Below are positions 8,319 through 17,158 of a DNA stretch of 64,000 bases, in pieces. Origin of the DNA: Phycisphaerae bacterium. GTDB taxonomy: Bacteria; Planctomycetota; Phycisphaerae; UBA1845; Fen-1342. Under the pieces are notes generated by a model. That model made no database searches, had not been told where the DNA came from, and saw only the letters and a list, made by a program, of their open reading frames with translations. The DNA is taken from the NCBI GenBank assembly GCA_028279405.1, contig JANQNU010000088.1, positions 62,001-126,000 on the forward strand, given 5' to 3'. The position numbers and the translations under genes are program-made. How positions within the stretch are numbered: the stretch's first letter is position 1; each line of letters starts with the position of its first letter.

Positions 8319-8804
8319 ATGCCGATGCCAGCCCATATGACGATGGAAGGCGAACAGCAAGGAAACATCGAGGGTTCGTGCGAGATGCAAGGCCGCGAGG
8401 GCACGATGCTCGTCGAAGCGTTCAATCATGAGGTGCGGATCCCGCGTGACTTGCAGTCGGGTCTCTCGACCGGCAAGCGCGTCCACAACGCCCTTTCGGT
8501 GGTGAAGGTGTTCGACAAGGCGTCGCCGAAGATCTACCAGGCGATGTGCACCGGCGAGCACCTCAAGAACGTCACCATCAAGTGGTACCGAATCGATCCG
8601 AACGGCCAGGAGCAGCATTACTTCACCCATACGCTCGAGGACGCGATCGTCGTCAGCGTACGTCCGTGGATGCCGAACTGCCTCGATCCGAAGACCGAAG
8701 GCTACACGCACATGGAAGAGGTTTCCTACACCTACAAGAAGATTCGCTGGACCTGGGAAGTCGACGGCGTCGAGTCCGAGGATAGCTGGATCGTGCCGAA
8801 GTAG
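8319..8804 (+). CDS. hcp: Type VI secretion tube protein Hcp (TssD)
   Basis: 161 aa. The beta-rich Hcp fold is recognised by EGSCEMQGREGTMLVEAFNHEV, the central block RVHNALSVVKVFDKASPKIYQAM, the IKWYRIDPNGQEQHYFTHTLEDAIVVSV run and the terminal MEEVSYTYKKIRWTWEVDG. Hexamers stack into the tube expelled by sheath contraction and can carry effectors. An SD-like GGAAGGACCAGAAGGAG precedes the ATG. It is followed after 89 bp by an unknown small gene in the same unit. Confidence 0.96.
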   Translation: MPMPAHMTMEGEQQGNIEGSCEMQGREGTMLVEAFNHEVRIPRDLQSGLSTGKRVHNALSVVKVFDKASPKIYQAMCTGEHLKNVTIKWYRIDPNGQEQHYFTHTLEDAIVVSVRPWMPNCLDPKTEGYTHMEEVSYTYKKIRWTWEVDGVESEDSWIVPK

Positions 8805-8893
8805 GTTGCCGGGTCATAAACGCAGACGATGGGGCCGGTTGAGGCTGACGGCCGCGACCGCCCTGTCCAGGATTCGAAAGCGAGGAAACACCC

Positions 8894-9226
8894 ATGGCAG
8901 CCGTAACCGAGAGCCGTCCGGGACGACCGGGCGAGATCCACTTCGGTGACAACTACGCCCAGCCCAACGTCAGTGTGCACGCACTCTGGCAGGGGCAATG
9001 GACGCGCCAGCTGGAATGGGCCGGCGAACGCAATGCCGGTCAGCCGGTGTATCTATCCGGCGGGTCGGCCGACAATCAGAGCGAGATCGAGTCGCGCTTC
9101 CGTCAGGAGGCAGGCGAAGCCTACGACCAGTTGATGCGAGAGAAGACGCTGTTCGGCAAGGATCTCGACAACGCCCGGCGAAATGAGCTGATGCTGCAAT
9201 TGCTGGCGATGGCGCAAGGCGAATAG
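8894..9226 (+). CDS. Unknown 110-aa protein in the hcp transcription unit
   Basis: 110 aa, not recognised as any core Tss protein. It has no signal peptide or membrane segment. Residues ~1-60 are polar with Trp (HALWQGQWTRQLEW). Residues ~60-110 are predicted helical and charged (SEIESRFRQEAGEAYDQL and DNARRNELMLQLLAM). It sits between hcp and an intrinsic terminator, so it should be made with Hcp. A chaperone, adaptor or baseplate-associated role is possible but only inferred from position. GCGAGGAAACACCC before the ATG serves as a ribosome-binding region. Confidence 0.7.
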   Translation: MAAVTESRPGRPGEIHFGDNYAQPNVSVHALWQGQWTRQLEWAGERNAGQPVYLSGGSADNQSEIESRFRQEAGEAYDQLMREKTLFGKDLDNARRNELMLQLLAMAQGE

Positions 9227-9287
9227 GCGTCGACCGACCCGAAGTCGACGGCGTCCCGCTGGTCGACAACCACGACACGCATTCCGA

Positions 9288-9324
9288 CCCGGCGGACTCT
9301 TCGAGGGCCCGCCGGGCTTTTTTT
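9288..9324 (+). terminator. Intrinsic terminator closing the hcp unit
   Basis: The perfect 8-bp stem CCCGGCGG / CCGCCGGG (9288-9295 and 9309-9316) is followed by C and seven T. It is one of the clearest terminators in the window. Confidence 0.88.
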
Positions 9325-9408
9325 CGCGGCCTCGGCCGAGCCGAGCGAACTCTCAGGCAAGCTGCGAAGAATCGAAGGTCCGATGCCTTCACATCAACAG
9401 TAAAGTTT

Positions 9409-9993
9409 TCAGCCCCACATTTCGGACATGCCGGCGGGTTCGGGCTGTGATCCGAGCCACTCGAGAGCGGTCGGCACGTCGTTGGTCGTGTGAAACAGGT
9501 CACGATACACCGGGCGGATGAATCCCTCGGAGATGGCGTGATCCACCTGTTGCAGTAGCGGGTCGAAGAAGCCGGCAAAGTTGATCAGAGCGATCGGCTT
9601 GTCGTGGATGTGAAGCTGCCGCCAGGTGACGATCTCGATGAACTCGTCGTAGGTACCGAATCCGCCGGGCAGAACGAGAAAGGCGTCCGCGCGCGCCGCC
9701 ATGATCGCTTTCCGCTCGTGCATTGACTGGACGACGATTGTCTCCGAGAGCCCTGCGTGCATCACCTCCGCGGTGGCGAGTGCCCGGGGGATCACGCCGA
9801 CCACAGCCCCTTCGCGCGCCAAGGCACCATCTGCGAGGCAGCCCATGAGCCCAACCGACCCGCCGCCGTAAACCAGTGTCGCGCCGCACGCAGCGATGGC
9901 GCGTCCGACCTCGTCGGCGAGTTCGGCATACGCGGGACGGGTGCCGGGACTCGAGCCGCAGAAGACGGCCACGCCGCGATCCTTGAGTTCCAT
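9409..9993 (-). CDS. LOG-family (TIGR00730) nucleotide phosphoribohydrolase
   Basis: 194 aa from the ATG at 9993, chosen because GGAGGAGG lies 8 nt upstream and the length matches the family. The longer in-frame ATG at 10095 adds unrelated residues. Motifs are GVAVFCGSSPG, LVYGGGSVGLMG, MHERKAIM and the signature PGGFGTYDEFIEI with the catalytic Arg/Glu region. Relatives cleave the N-glycosidic bond of nucleoside 5'-monophosphates (the cytokinin-activating LOG reaction). They are often misnamed lysine decarboxylase. It faces away from the next gene. Confidence 0.9.
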   Translation of the reverse strand: MELKDRGVAVFCGSSPGTRPAYAELADEVGRAIAACGATLVYGGGSVGLMGCLADGALAREGAVVGVIPRALATAEVMHAGLSETIVVQSMHERKAIMAARADAFLVLPGGFGTYDEFIEIVTWRQLHIHDKPIALINFAGFFDPLLQQVDHAISEGFIRPVYRDLFHTTNDVPTALEWLGSQPEPAGMSEMWG

Positions 9994-10230
9994 GGGTTCT
10001 TTCCTCCTCCGGGCCGGAGCGTTTTCGAACATGGTAGCGATCGGGCCCTGGACTGGCGCTTCGACGGCGTGTTTTTTTGGTTCCGTCTCCGACAATCACG
10101 TCGCTCGCGCGTCGGCAAACCCGGCCCGGCGTTATCGCCCGTCACATTCGAGGATCGCAACGGCCCCGCTTGGCCGCTGCACGGAGCAGCTGTCGAAAGT
10201 CGTCCACCGGCCGCTCCGAAGGCAAAGATC

Positions 10231-10261
10231 TTGTCTTGGCCAGTTTGGGACGGTGTATACT
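10231..10261 (+). promoter_or_regulatory. Possible promoter of the 464-aa unknown gene
   Basis: TTGTCT (10231-10236) and TATACT (10256-10261, 5 of 6 matches) are spaced by 19 bp and end ~38 bp before the GTG start. The rest of the 9994-10298 gap holds the SD of the divergent LOG gene and nothing else recognisable. Confidence 0.4.
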
Positions 10262-10298
10262 GTGTGGAGATCTGGACGATGCAGCGTGAGGCGACGAA

Positions 10299-11693
10299 GT
10301 GCTCAAGCCGAGCTGCCCGAATCCCAACCCCCCGGCCGATCAGCCGTTGGCGGCTGACTGGGGCCTTTTCTACCGGAATTCAATCACGGCGCTGCGGCGG
10401 CACTACGATGCCACTGACTCGAGCGCTCCAGCCACGATCGCCCGGATCGTGGCCCGAGAGTTGCCTGCGCGATTCGCCGGTCCGTTCCTGGATGCGCTGC
10501 GGACCAATGGTTGGCTGGCTGACCGGGCGCGGATACCGGCGGATATTCTGGAGCGCGGTGCCATGCAGTCGACCGTGCTCGATGGACCATTGCGACCGTT
10601 TGCTCGCTTGGCGCTGTTCGGGCTTCCGGGGCAGGGACTTCCAAGCGAAAAGAAGAACCGCGAAGCGGTCTACCAGCATCTGGCGGCGGAGATCCTGCGT
10701 GAGGGGAGCGACGTGGCGTCGCTCTCGCGCGTCGCGGCGCGTGCGTTTTGCCACCCGGACGTTTGCCAAGACGCCGGGCTGGCCGCCCAGCTGCGCGCGA
10801 TCGTCGCCGGGCGCGAAGCGGAGCTAGTTCGCCAACAGCGCGATCGCGAGCGGGACCGGGATCAGGCCTCACAGCCGAATCCGGACGCGCCCGGTCCGGG
10901 TACCGGCGTTTCCGTAAAAGGATCGCTACGCGGCCGGGGCATGGTACGCCGGACGATCCTGGAGTTCGAAGACCACGTGGCGCACTTCGACGAGGCCGGG
11001 GCCGATCGCGCTCGGCGGGAGTTAGAGCGCCTCTGCCGACTCTATCCCGAGCAGGTGCCGCGCAAGCTGGTTGACCGCGTCTACGCCGCCTTCGACGCGT
11101 TCCGGCAGCGTTGCAGCACCTGGACGCGGCAAATCGACGAACTCGCCCGACGCGGTGTCGCTGCGGCCGAATCCGGCGATCACCGGGTGTCGGCCTGGAT
11201 CATCCGTCGGCTACACGCGATTCACGCCCTGCGCGGCGAACTGCTATCGAGTGAGCACCTCGACGAATTGGTCCAGGCAATCTCGACGGCGTCGCAAAGC
11301 TTCGAGGCGCGCGAGGCGGCAACGGAGTTGATCGATCGCGAACGGGAGGTCGCCAACGACGTCAAGAAGCTCGCGGCCGGCATCCGACGGTTTCATGCGA
11401 TCGTTCGGCGGCATCCTACCGACGACGCGGTGTTTCGGCACGCGGAGGCCGAGTATCGAGAGCTGGTACGCGCCGCGCGGCACTACGATCAAGGCTGGCT
11501 GACCGGGTTGTTCATGGAACTGGAGGACATGGTGGGCGAGCTCCAGGACAGCACCGGCCAGGCCGAACGTCAGATCAACCGATTCATCGAGAGCGTGCGA
11601 CGGGCGCTCCTGGCCATTCGCAGGGAAATCGAGGAGATCCATACCGAGCGGCAAGGCTCGCCGACGAGCCCACCGCCGAGCGGTTCAGCGTGA
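10299..11693 (+). CDS. Hypothetical, mostly helical protein
   Basis: 464 aa from a GTG start (GTGAGG ~9 nt upstream). No known family was recognised. Residues ~15-170 form one globular helical region (AADWGLFYRNSITALRRHY...). A charged Arg/Gln linker around 175-195 (REAELVRQQRDRERDRDQ) precedes a second region of long amphipathic helices to ~450 that looks like coiled coil (REVANDVKKLAAGIRRFHAI, LIDRE). The tail is Pro/Ser-rich. There is no signal peptide or transmembrane helix, so it is probably a cytoplasmic structural or scaffold protein. Proximity to the T6SS module is suggestive only. Confidence 0.7.
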   Translation: MLKPSCPNPNPPADQPLAADWGLFYRNSITALRRHYDATDSSAPATIARIVARELPARFAGPFLDALRTNGWLADRARIPADILERGAMQSTVLDGPLRPFARLALFGLPGQGLPSEKKNREAVYQHLAAEILREGSDVASLSRVAARAFCHPDVCQDAGLAAQLRAIVAGREAELVRQQRDRERDRDQASQPNPDAPGPGTGVSVKGSLRGRGMVRRTILEFEDHVAHFDEAGADRARRELERLCRLYPEQVPRKLVDRVYAAFDAFRQRCSTWTRQIDELARRGVAAAESGDHRVSAWIIRRLHAIHALRGELLSSEHLDELVQAISTASQSFEAREAATELIDREREVANDVKKLAAGIRRFHAIVRRHPTDDAVFRHAEAEYRELVRAARHYDQGWLTGLFMELEDMVGELQDSTGQAERQINRFIESVRRALLAIRREIEEIHTERQGSPTSPPPSGSA

Positions 11694-11878
11694 AACCGCA
11701 CGACGCCCCGCTACAATACGACGATCGGGTGGCATCTGACGAGGGGGGATGGTGACGCCCCCGACGAATCGGTTAGGATTCGAACTGGAAACTCGCTCTT
11801 GACGAGATGCGGACCGGCCTCGGGCGCTAGCCAGGGGTATGTGTAACCGCCGATCGTTGGATCGTGAGCGCGGAGACG

Positions 11879-12880
11879 ATGGCCAACGGAGCACTCGAAC
11901 AAACCAAGACGATCGACGAACCTCGGCTCGAGCCGGAAGGTTCAACGACACCCGCTCGGCCACCGACGACGAGCGAGAAGACAATCGGTGTTTACGACCG
12001 GTTCAAATTCGAGTTGGTCCGTTGGTTCCTCTGGGCCTGGGCACGGACGTTCAGCTTGCGAGGCTTGTATCTGCTTGGCCAGTTCTTCGGTTCGATCGAA
12101 TACATGCTCGACTTCCACCGCCGCGGACGCTATCGCAAGGAACTGCGGCGCATGTTCGGGGACCGCAATTCCCCCAAACGCGAACGGAAGATCATCCGCA
12201 AGTACTTCCAACGAACCCGTTGCGACAAACTGTTCTACCTCGTGTTCGATCGCCTGCCGCGTGAGAAGATCCTCAAGCGCATTCGCTTTCACGGACAGGA
12301 ACACCTGGACGGCGGACTGGCGCACAACAACGGCGTGTACGTGATGATCAGCCACAACGGCTCGCACCATGTTGCCGGCCTGCTGATGGCGCTGATGGGC
12401 TACAAGTGTGCGGGCGTGCGTGATCGGAACGAGGGTCCGCTACGGCGTTTCGTTCAGGAACTCTACTCGAAGACCTTTCCGGAGATCGCGGCGATTCGCG
12501 TGCTTTATGCCGACAGCTTTCCCCGCGACATTTACCGCTGCTTTCAGGAGAACCGCGTCGTCGCCAGCGCGTTGGACGTTAATCGCGTGCGGGGGCTGAA
12601 GCTCAAGACCTGTCCGGTCGAGATCTTCGGCGAACGGCGCGAGTTTCTGACGGGCACGCTGCAAGTCGCGCTGCGCAGCGGCGCGACGATCTGCCAGGGA
12701 TTCGTCGTCTCGCGCAAGAACTTTTATTTTCGGCTGATCGTGAACCCGCCACTCCATCAGCCGGACCCCCAGGCGCGACGCGGCGAGTCGGCCGCGCAGC
12801 TGAGCGAACTCATGCAACGCTACGCTGACGGCATCGCCGCCCACCTGCGAAAGTACCCCGACCATCTCAGCCGAATCTGA
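11879..12880 (+). CDS. LpxL/HtrB-like lipid A acyltransferase homologue
   Basis: 333 aa from ATG 11879 (GGAG just upstream). GTG 11864 is an alternative. After a low-complexity Pro/Thr N-terminus, a hydrophobic helix (FLWAWARTFSLRGLYLLGQFFG) is followed by the acyltransferase fold: GVYVMISHNGSHHVAGLLM, CAGVRDRN, VVASALDVNRV and FLTGTLQVALRSGATICQGFVV. This is the LpxL order. The canonical H-x4-[DE] has His at the acidic position (SHNGSHH), so catalysis may differ. It should be an inner-membrane-associated enzyme adding acyl chains to lipid A or another lipid. Confidence 0.75.
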   Translation: MANGALEQTKTIDEPRLEPEGSTTPARPPTTSEKTIGVYDRFKFELVRWFLWAWARTFSLRGLYLLGQFFGSIEYMLDFHRRGRYRKELRRMFGDRNSPKRERKIIRKYFQRTRCDKLFYLVFDRLPREKILKRIRFHGQEHLDGGLAHNNGVYVMISHNGSHHVAGLLMALMGYKCAGVRDRNEGPLRRFVQELYSKTFPEIAAIRVLYADSFPRDIYRCFQENRVVASALDVNRVRGLKLKTCPVEIFGERREFLTGTLQVALRSGATICQGFVVSRKNFYFRLIVNPPLHQPDPQARRGESAAQLSELMQRYADGIAAHLRKYPDHLSRI

Positions 12881-12935
12881 CCGCTCGACCGAATCCGTTC
12901 ACGCATCGGGGGAGCTGAGTCGAAGGGTTGTTTGT

Positions 12936-13706
12936 ATGCCAACCAATACACAAGTGTTCGAGGAATCCATCAACGGCATCCAGATGCACGGACGCATTCG
13001 CGGCACCGGGCGGCCGCTGTTGCTCTTGCACGGGGGTACCGGGACGGGAGCGGATTGGGACCACATTTTTCCCGAGCCGCCGGCCGGAAAGCGCCTGGTG
13101 ATCCCGGACCTGCGGGGACATGGTCGTTCGACCAACCCCGACGGTGGCTTCACAATCCGGCAGTTGGCGCAGGATGTGGACGCACTGCTTGACCGACTCT
13201 CGATCGCAACGTGCGATGCGATCGGCATGAGCCTGGGAGCCAAGACGTTGCTGCACCTGAGCCTGCTGTCACCTGATCGCGTCGGCGCGATGGTGCTGGT
13301 GAGTGCTGCGCCCTATTTTCCGCAGGAGGCGCGTGCGATCATGGCGCATATGACGCCGAACCGCTACGGCGCCGACGACTGGGCCGAGATGCGCCAGAAA
13401 CACGCTTTTGGCGATAAGCAGATCACGATGCTGTGGCAACAGATGCACGCGTTCAAGGATAGCTACGACGATCTGAATTTCACGCCGCCGATGCTGTCCC
13501 TGATTCGTGCTCGCACGTTGATCGTCCATGGCGACAGCGATCCGCTGTACCCGGTGTCGCTCGCGCTGGAGCTGCACGGCGCGATTCCGGACGCCAGCTT
13601 GTGGGTGGTCCCGGGCGCCGGCCACGTCCCGATCTTCGGAGCCTGCACCCTGCCGTTTGTCACGACGGTGCAGTCGTTTTTGCATGGCCCAAAGGAGACG
13701 GGGTAA
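12936..13706 (+). CDS. Alpha/beta-fold hydrolase
   Basis: 256 aa. The HGG oxyanion region (LLLLHGGTGTG), the nucleophile elbow GMSLGA (Ser near residue 92), the acid in HGDSDPLYP and the His in GAGHVPIFG give a full catalytic triad. It has no signal peptide. Family members range from esterases to lactonases and C-C bond hydrolases, and nothing here fixes the substrate. It follows the acyltransferase gene by 55 bp on the same strand. Confidence 0.85.
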   Translation: MPTNTQVFEESINGIQMHGRIRGTGRPLLLLHGGTGTGADWDHIFPEPPAGKRLVIPDLRGHGRSTNPDGGFTIRQLAQDVDALLDRLSIATCDAIGMSLGAKTLLHLSLLSPDRVGAMVLVSAAPYFPQEARAIMAHMTPNRYGADDWAEMRQKHAFGDKQITMLWQQMHAFKDSYDDLNFTPPMLSLIRARTLIVHGDSDPLYPVSLALELHGAIPDASLWVVPGAGHVPIFGACTLPFVTTVQSFLHGPKETG

Positions 13707-14055
13707 CCGGGGCGTCCGCAGGGTGCCCCCTCCCTTCCAGGGATAGAGGGCTGACGAAACATCCCTTCCGTCCCCCCACCCCAAGATGGGGTGGGGCACC
13801 GAAATCCGACCACGAATCAGACACCAAACCCAACGAGCCCCGAGCCCAAGCGAGGGGATCTGACGGCGTCCGGAGTCGATGGACCGCCGGTGCCCGTCGC
13901 TTGCGCTCCGGGCTCGCATTGGCGCTGCGGGCTCTGATATGGGCGGCCAAGACGAGCCGCGAGCGCGAGCGAGCGGTCACAACGGCGGGCGAGACGCCCG
14001 CCCTACCCCTGGCTGACGAACACTGGCTGAAGGGAGGACCAGCGGGCGGGTAGCT
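13707..14055. repeat. Repeat island 2 (hairpins, no gene)
   Basis: Hairpin CCCCACCCC with loop AAGAT (13774-13796) is a variant of the TAGAA-loop type and ends in the same GGGGCACC. Hairpin GGCGGGCG with loop AGA lies at 13984-14002. The 25-bp GC motif (complement of GACCGCTCGCTCGCGCTCG...) lies at 13953-13977. A variant, GCCCGTCGCTTGCGCTCCGG, lies near 13890. No ORF with family features was seen. Confidence 0.6.
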
Positions 14056-14060
14056 TGCGC

Positions 14061-15008
14061 CTATCCCACCACCTGTCCGTCGCTGGTCAACTCGACGAAG
14101 GGCGGCAAGTTGAACACGACGCCTTCGTCCGGGGCGTCGACCTCGTCGAGCGACTGCACGCCGTGCTCGCGCAGGAATCGCACGACGGCCTGCACGATCT
14201 CTTCCGGCGCGCTGGCGCCGGAGGAAACGCCGACCCGTTTACGGCCGTTCAGCCATTCGCGGTCGATATCGTCGGGGCCGTCGATGAGGTACGCCGGTAC
14301 GCCGCGCGATTTCGCGACCTCGGTCAGTCGTCGGGAGTTGGACGAGTTCTGCGAACCGACCACCAGCAGCAAATCGATCTCGTCCGTGATGGCCTTGACC
14401 GCATTCTGGCGGTTTTGCGTCGCGTAGCAGATGTCATCACTGGGCGGCAACTCGAGATGCGGAAACCGCTCCTGAAGGACGCGGACGATCGCCGCCGTGT
14501 CGTCCTGGCTCAAGGTCGTCTGCGTCAGTATCACCCCGGGCCGATCCGCCGAGAATTGCAGTGCCGACGCGTCCGCGACCGTTTCGATCAACGTGGTCTG
14601 CTCCGGCGCCTGGCCCATTGTCCCGATCACCTCGTCATGGCCGGCATGTCCGATAAACAGGATCTGGTATCCCTTGCGAACGTAGCGTTTGACCTCTGCG
14701 TGGACCTTCGTCACCAGCGGGCAGGTGGCATCGATCAGTCGGAGTTCGCGTTTCGCAGCTTCGGCGTAGACCTCGGGCGGCGAGCCGTGCGCTGAGAGGA
14801 TGGTGATCGAGCCGCTAGGAACCTCGTCGAGCTGATCGACGAAGATGGCGCCATCGCGTCGCAGGCGTTCGACGACGGCACGGTTGTGCACGATCTCTTT
14901 GCGAACGTAGATCGGCGGCCCGTACGCCTCGATCGCGAGTTCGACAACCCGCACGGCTCGTTCGACACCGGCACAAAAGCCGCGAGGTTTCGCCAATATT
15001 GCCTGCAT
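14061..15008 (-). CDS. ispH: 4-hydroxy-3-methylbut-2-enyl diphosphate reductase
   Basis: 315 aa from ATG 15008 (opens MQAILAKPRGFCAGV like E. coli IspH, with GGAGAGG 9 nt upstream). An ATG six codons earlier is less likely. The three cluster cysteines are present in PRGFCAGV, DATCPLV and DDICYATQNRQ, with the proton-relay Glu in that last block region and SSNSRRL for substrate. It makes IPP and DMAPP in the last step of the MEP isoprenoid pathway using a [4Fe-4S] centre. It lies 120 bp downstream of the sugar transferase gene. Confidence 0.97.
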   Translation of the reverse strand: MQAILAKPRGFCAGVERAVRVVELAIEAYGPPIYVRKEIVHNRAVVERLRRDGAIFVDQLDEVPSGSITILSAHGSPPEVYAEAAKRELRLIDATCPLVTKVHAEVKRYVRKGYQILFIGHAGHDEVIGTMGQAPEQTTLIETVADASALQFSADRPGVILTQTTLSQDDTAAIVRVLQERFPHLELPPSDDICYATQNRQNAVKAITDEIDLLLVVGSQNSSNSRRLTEVAKSRGVPAYLIDGPDDIDREWLNGRKRVGVSSGASAPEEIVQAVVRFLREHGVQSLDEVDAPDEGVVFNLPPFVELTSDGQVVG

Positions 15009-15128
15009 TCCAGTCATCCTCTCCATGGTAGCGATTCGCGCACCCGACGCTGTTGGTACGATTCTATGCTCCGTCGGTTTGCGCCGAAATGGGAGAGCCG
15101 ACCTCGGGAGGGCCGAGCAGCAGCGCGA

Positions 15129-16535
15129 TCAGGTCTCGTGTCGGCTGAACCAGACGCCGAAGACGGTTTGCAGCAGGATCCGAATATCGAGCAGCAGGCT
15201 CCAGTTGCGGATGTAGTGGACGTCGTGCTGGATGCGTTTGCGGAGCGAGGTATCGGCACCGCGGAGGCCCTTGATCTGGGCGTATCCGGTCATTCCGGCC
15301 TTCATTTTGTGCCGTAACATGTATCGTGGGATCTCGTCTTTGAATTGCTCGATGAGCTCGGGGCGCTCGGGGCGCGGGCCGACGAGGGACATCTCGCCGC
15401 GCAGCACGTTGAATAGCTGAGGCAACTCGTCCAGGCTGGTCCGGCGCAGGAATCCGCCGATGGACGTTCGGCGCGGATCGTCCCGCACCGCCATCACCGG
15501 CCCGGTCTCCTGCTCGGCGTCGGTACGCATGGTGCGGAACTTGATCATCTCGAACTCCGAGCCGTCGAGGCCCATTCGGCGCTGGCGATAGAAGACGGGG
15601 CCGGAACTGGTCAACTTCACGAGTGCCGCGATCACGATCATGGGGATCGCCGCGATCAGCAGACAGACCAGGCCGACGATCACGTCGAACGCGCGTTTGA
15701 CCACCGCGTTCCAACCATACAACGGCGTTTGGCGCAACGAGAGAATCGGAACGCCATCGAGCTGCGACACGTTGGGCCGCATCGTATGCGCCGGGTCGAT
15801 CTGCGGCACCAGCCGAACGTCCGCCGTGCAGGTCTCGAGCCCGTGGATCACGTCGCGCGTGCGGTGGGCGCGCTCGGTCGGGAGTGCGATGAAAACCGAG
15901 TCGACCGGGTTCGCTTCCACGATGGTTCGTAGCGCGTCGAGCGGCCCGTGCACCGGGACGTCGCGAAGCTGGGTACGACCGCTCACGTCCGCATCATCGA
16001 CGAAGTAGGCAACGTGGACTCCAGCCCAGCTGTTGCGCTCGAGCGCGTGCATCAATCGCTGGGCGTTCCGACCGCTGCCGACAATCGCCGCGTAGCGCTG
16101 GTTCCAGCCGCGCCGGCGCAATACGTTGAGCACCACCCGCACGGTCCCGCGAAACGCCGCGAAACAGATCGTCCCGATGACGGCGTAGGTCGCAACGAAC
16201 TGCCGCGAGATCTTGTTGGAGGCCGGCAAGGCGTAGTCGATCAGCACCACGACAACGACCGCCACGACGAAAGCCTTGATCACGTCGCGGGTTTCGCGAA
16301 CCAGCCACTCCGCCCGTCGCGGACGATACAGCCCCACTCGATAGAAAATGATGAGATGCGCGACAACGACGAGCGGCAGCATCGGCAGGAACTTGTCCCC
16401 CAATGCGGGGATTCCCTTCTCGGCGGGCAGCCACGAGAATCGCACCCAGTAGCTCACCAGCCAGGCCACAGCGATCGCGACCGCGTCCGCTACGGCCAAC
16501 GCCGTGATCATCCACTGACTGTGCTGCTTCAACAT
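15129..16535 (-). CDS. Polyprenyl-phosphate sugar-1-phosphate transferase (WcaJ/PssY type)
   Basis: 468 aa. Four N-terminal transmembrane helices (~10-120) and a Rossmann-like CoA-binding domain (~145-270, AAIVGSGRNAQRL) precede another membrane helix (AFDVIVGLVCLLIAAIPMIVIAALV). The catalytic bacterial sugar transferase domain follows (GPVFYRQRRMGLDG, FEMIKFRTM, RRTSLDELPQLFNVLRGEMSLVGPRPE, GMTGYAQIKGLRG). It loads the first sugar phosphate onto undecaprenyl phosphate to start exopolysaccharide or O-antigen synthesis. No other polysaccharide genes adjoin it. Confidence 0.93.
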   Translation of the reverse strand: MLKQHSQWMITALAVADAVAIAVAWLVSYWVRFSWLPAEKGIPALGDKFLPMLPLVVVAHLIIFYRVGLYRPRRAEWLVRETRDVIKAFVVAVVVVVLIDYALPASNKISRQFVATYAVIGTICFAAFRGTVRVVLNVLRRRGWNQRYAAIVGSGRNAQRLMHALERNSWAGVHVAYFVDDADVSGRTQLRDVPVHGPLDALRTIVEANPVDSVFIALPTERAHRTRDVIHGLETCTADVRLVPQIDPAHTMRPNVSQLDGVPILSLRQTPLYGWNAVVKRAFDVIVGLVCLLIAAIPMIVIAALVKLTSSGPVFYRQRRMGLDGSEFEMIKFRTMRTDAEQETGPVMAVRDDPRRTSIGGFLRRTSLDELPQLFNVLRGEMSLVGPRPERPELIEQFKDEIPRYMLRHKMKAGMTGYAQIKGLRGADTSLRKRIQHDVHYIRNWSLLLDIRILLQTVFGVWFSRHET

Positions 16536-16651
16536 CGCTTACCGTCGGTACCCATGAACGGTCGACCGTCACCTTTCCCTGATTTCGGTATTATCGGCGC
16601 GCGTCCCGGCTGTCGGCAAGCCCGGACCGGCAGATGATGTACAATGCGATC

Positions 16652-17158
16652 ATGAAGACGCCCCACGAAAAAAAGACGCAGTCCCTGGCCCGCGACCGAC
16701 GGAACACCTTCGGGCAAAACGACAAGGCGTCGCGCAAGCTGATCCCGCGGCGGAAGCGGTGGGTAAATCGGACGTTCCGGCATCAATGGAAGCTGGCGCT
16801 GGGTACATCTGCGGCCTCGCTCGACGAGATTCACGAACGCATCTCGGCCACCAAGCGGCCCCGTTGGACGAAGCAGCCGGATAGGCCGCTCGAAGACATC
16901 CTGCGCGCCGATGTGTTACGAACGATCGTGGAGTTGATCGGCGCCGGGACGAGCGCCGACGAGCGATTCCTGGACCGAGTCGAGCGCGCCCTCGTCGAAA
17001 CGACCCTGCACCCGCATGGCGTGCAGATGATCATGGGCAGACTGGCGTGGATTACGGAGACGGCCCGGCACGAAGAACCGATATCAGAATCACTCGATTA
17101 CCAGACAGCCCGGATCGTCCTGCGCGCCGTTCGGCACGCCCACACCGCAAGTCGTTAG
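16652..17158 (+). CDS. Conserved-looking hypothetical protein, 168 aa
   Basis: Start taken as ATG 16652 (MKTPHEKKT); ATG 16634 is possible. It is strongly basic at the N-terminus (KASRKLIPRRKRWVNRTFRHQWKLAL), then has a helical acidic half. There is no signal peptide, membrane segment or known motif. The basic half could bind nucleic acid. It ends in a 4-bp tail-to-tail overlap with pyrD. Codon use matches its neighbours, which supports it being real. Confidence 0.6.
   Translation: MKTPHEKKTQSLARDRRNTFGQNDKASRKLIPRRKRWVNRTFRHQWKLALGTSAASLDEIHERISATKRPRWTKQPDRPLEDILRADVLRTIVELIGAGTSADERFLDRVERALVETTLHPHGVQMIMGRLAWITETARHEEPISESLDYQTARIVLRAVRHAHTASR

Noticed and set aside
9994-10095. N-terminal extension of the LOG protein to 10095
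   Set aside because: The strong GGAGGAGG is placed for ATG 9993 and the extension is not part of the family.
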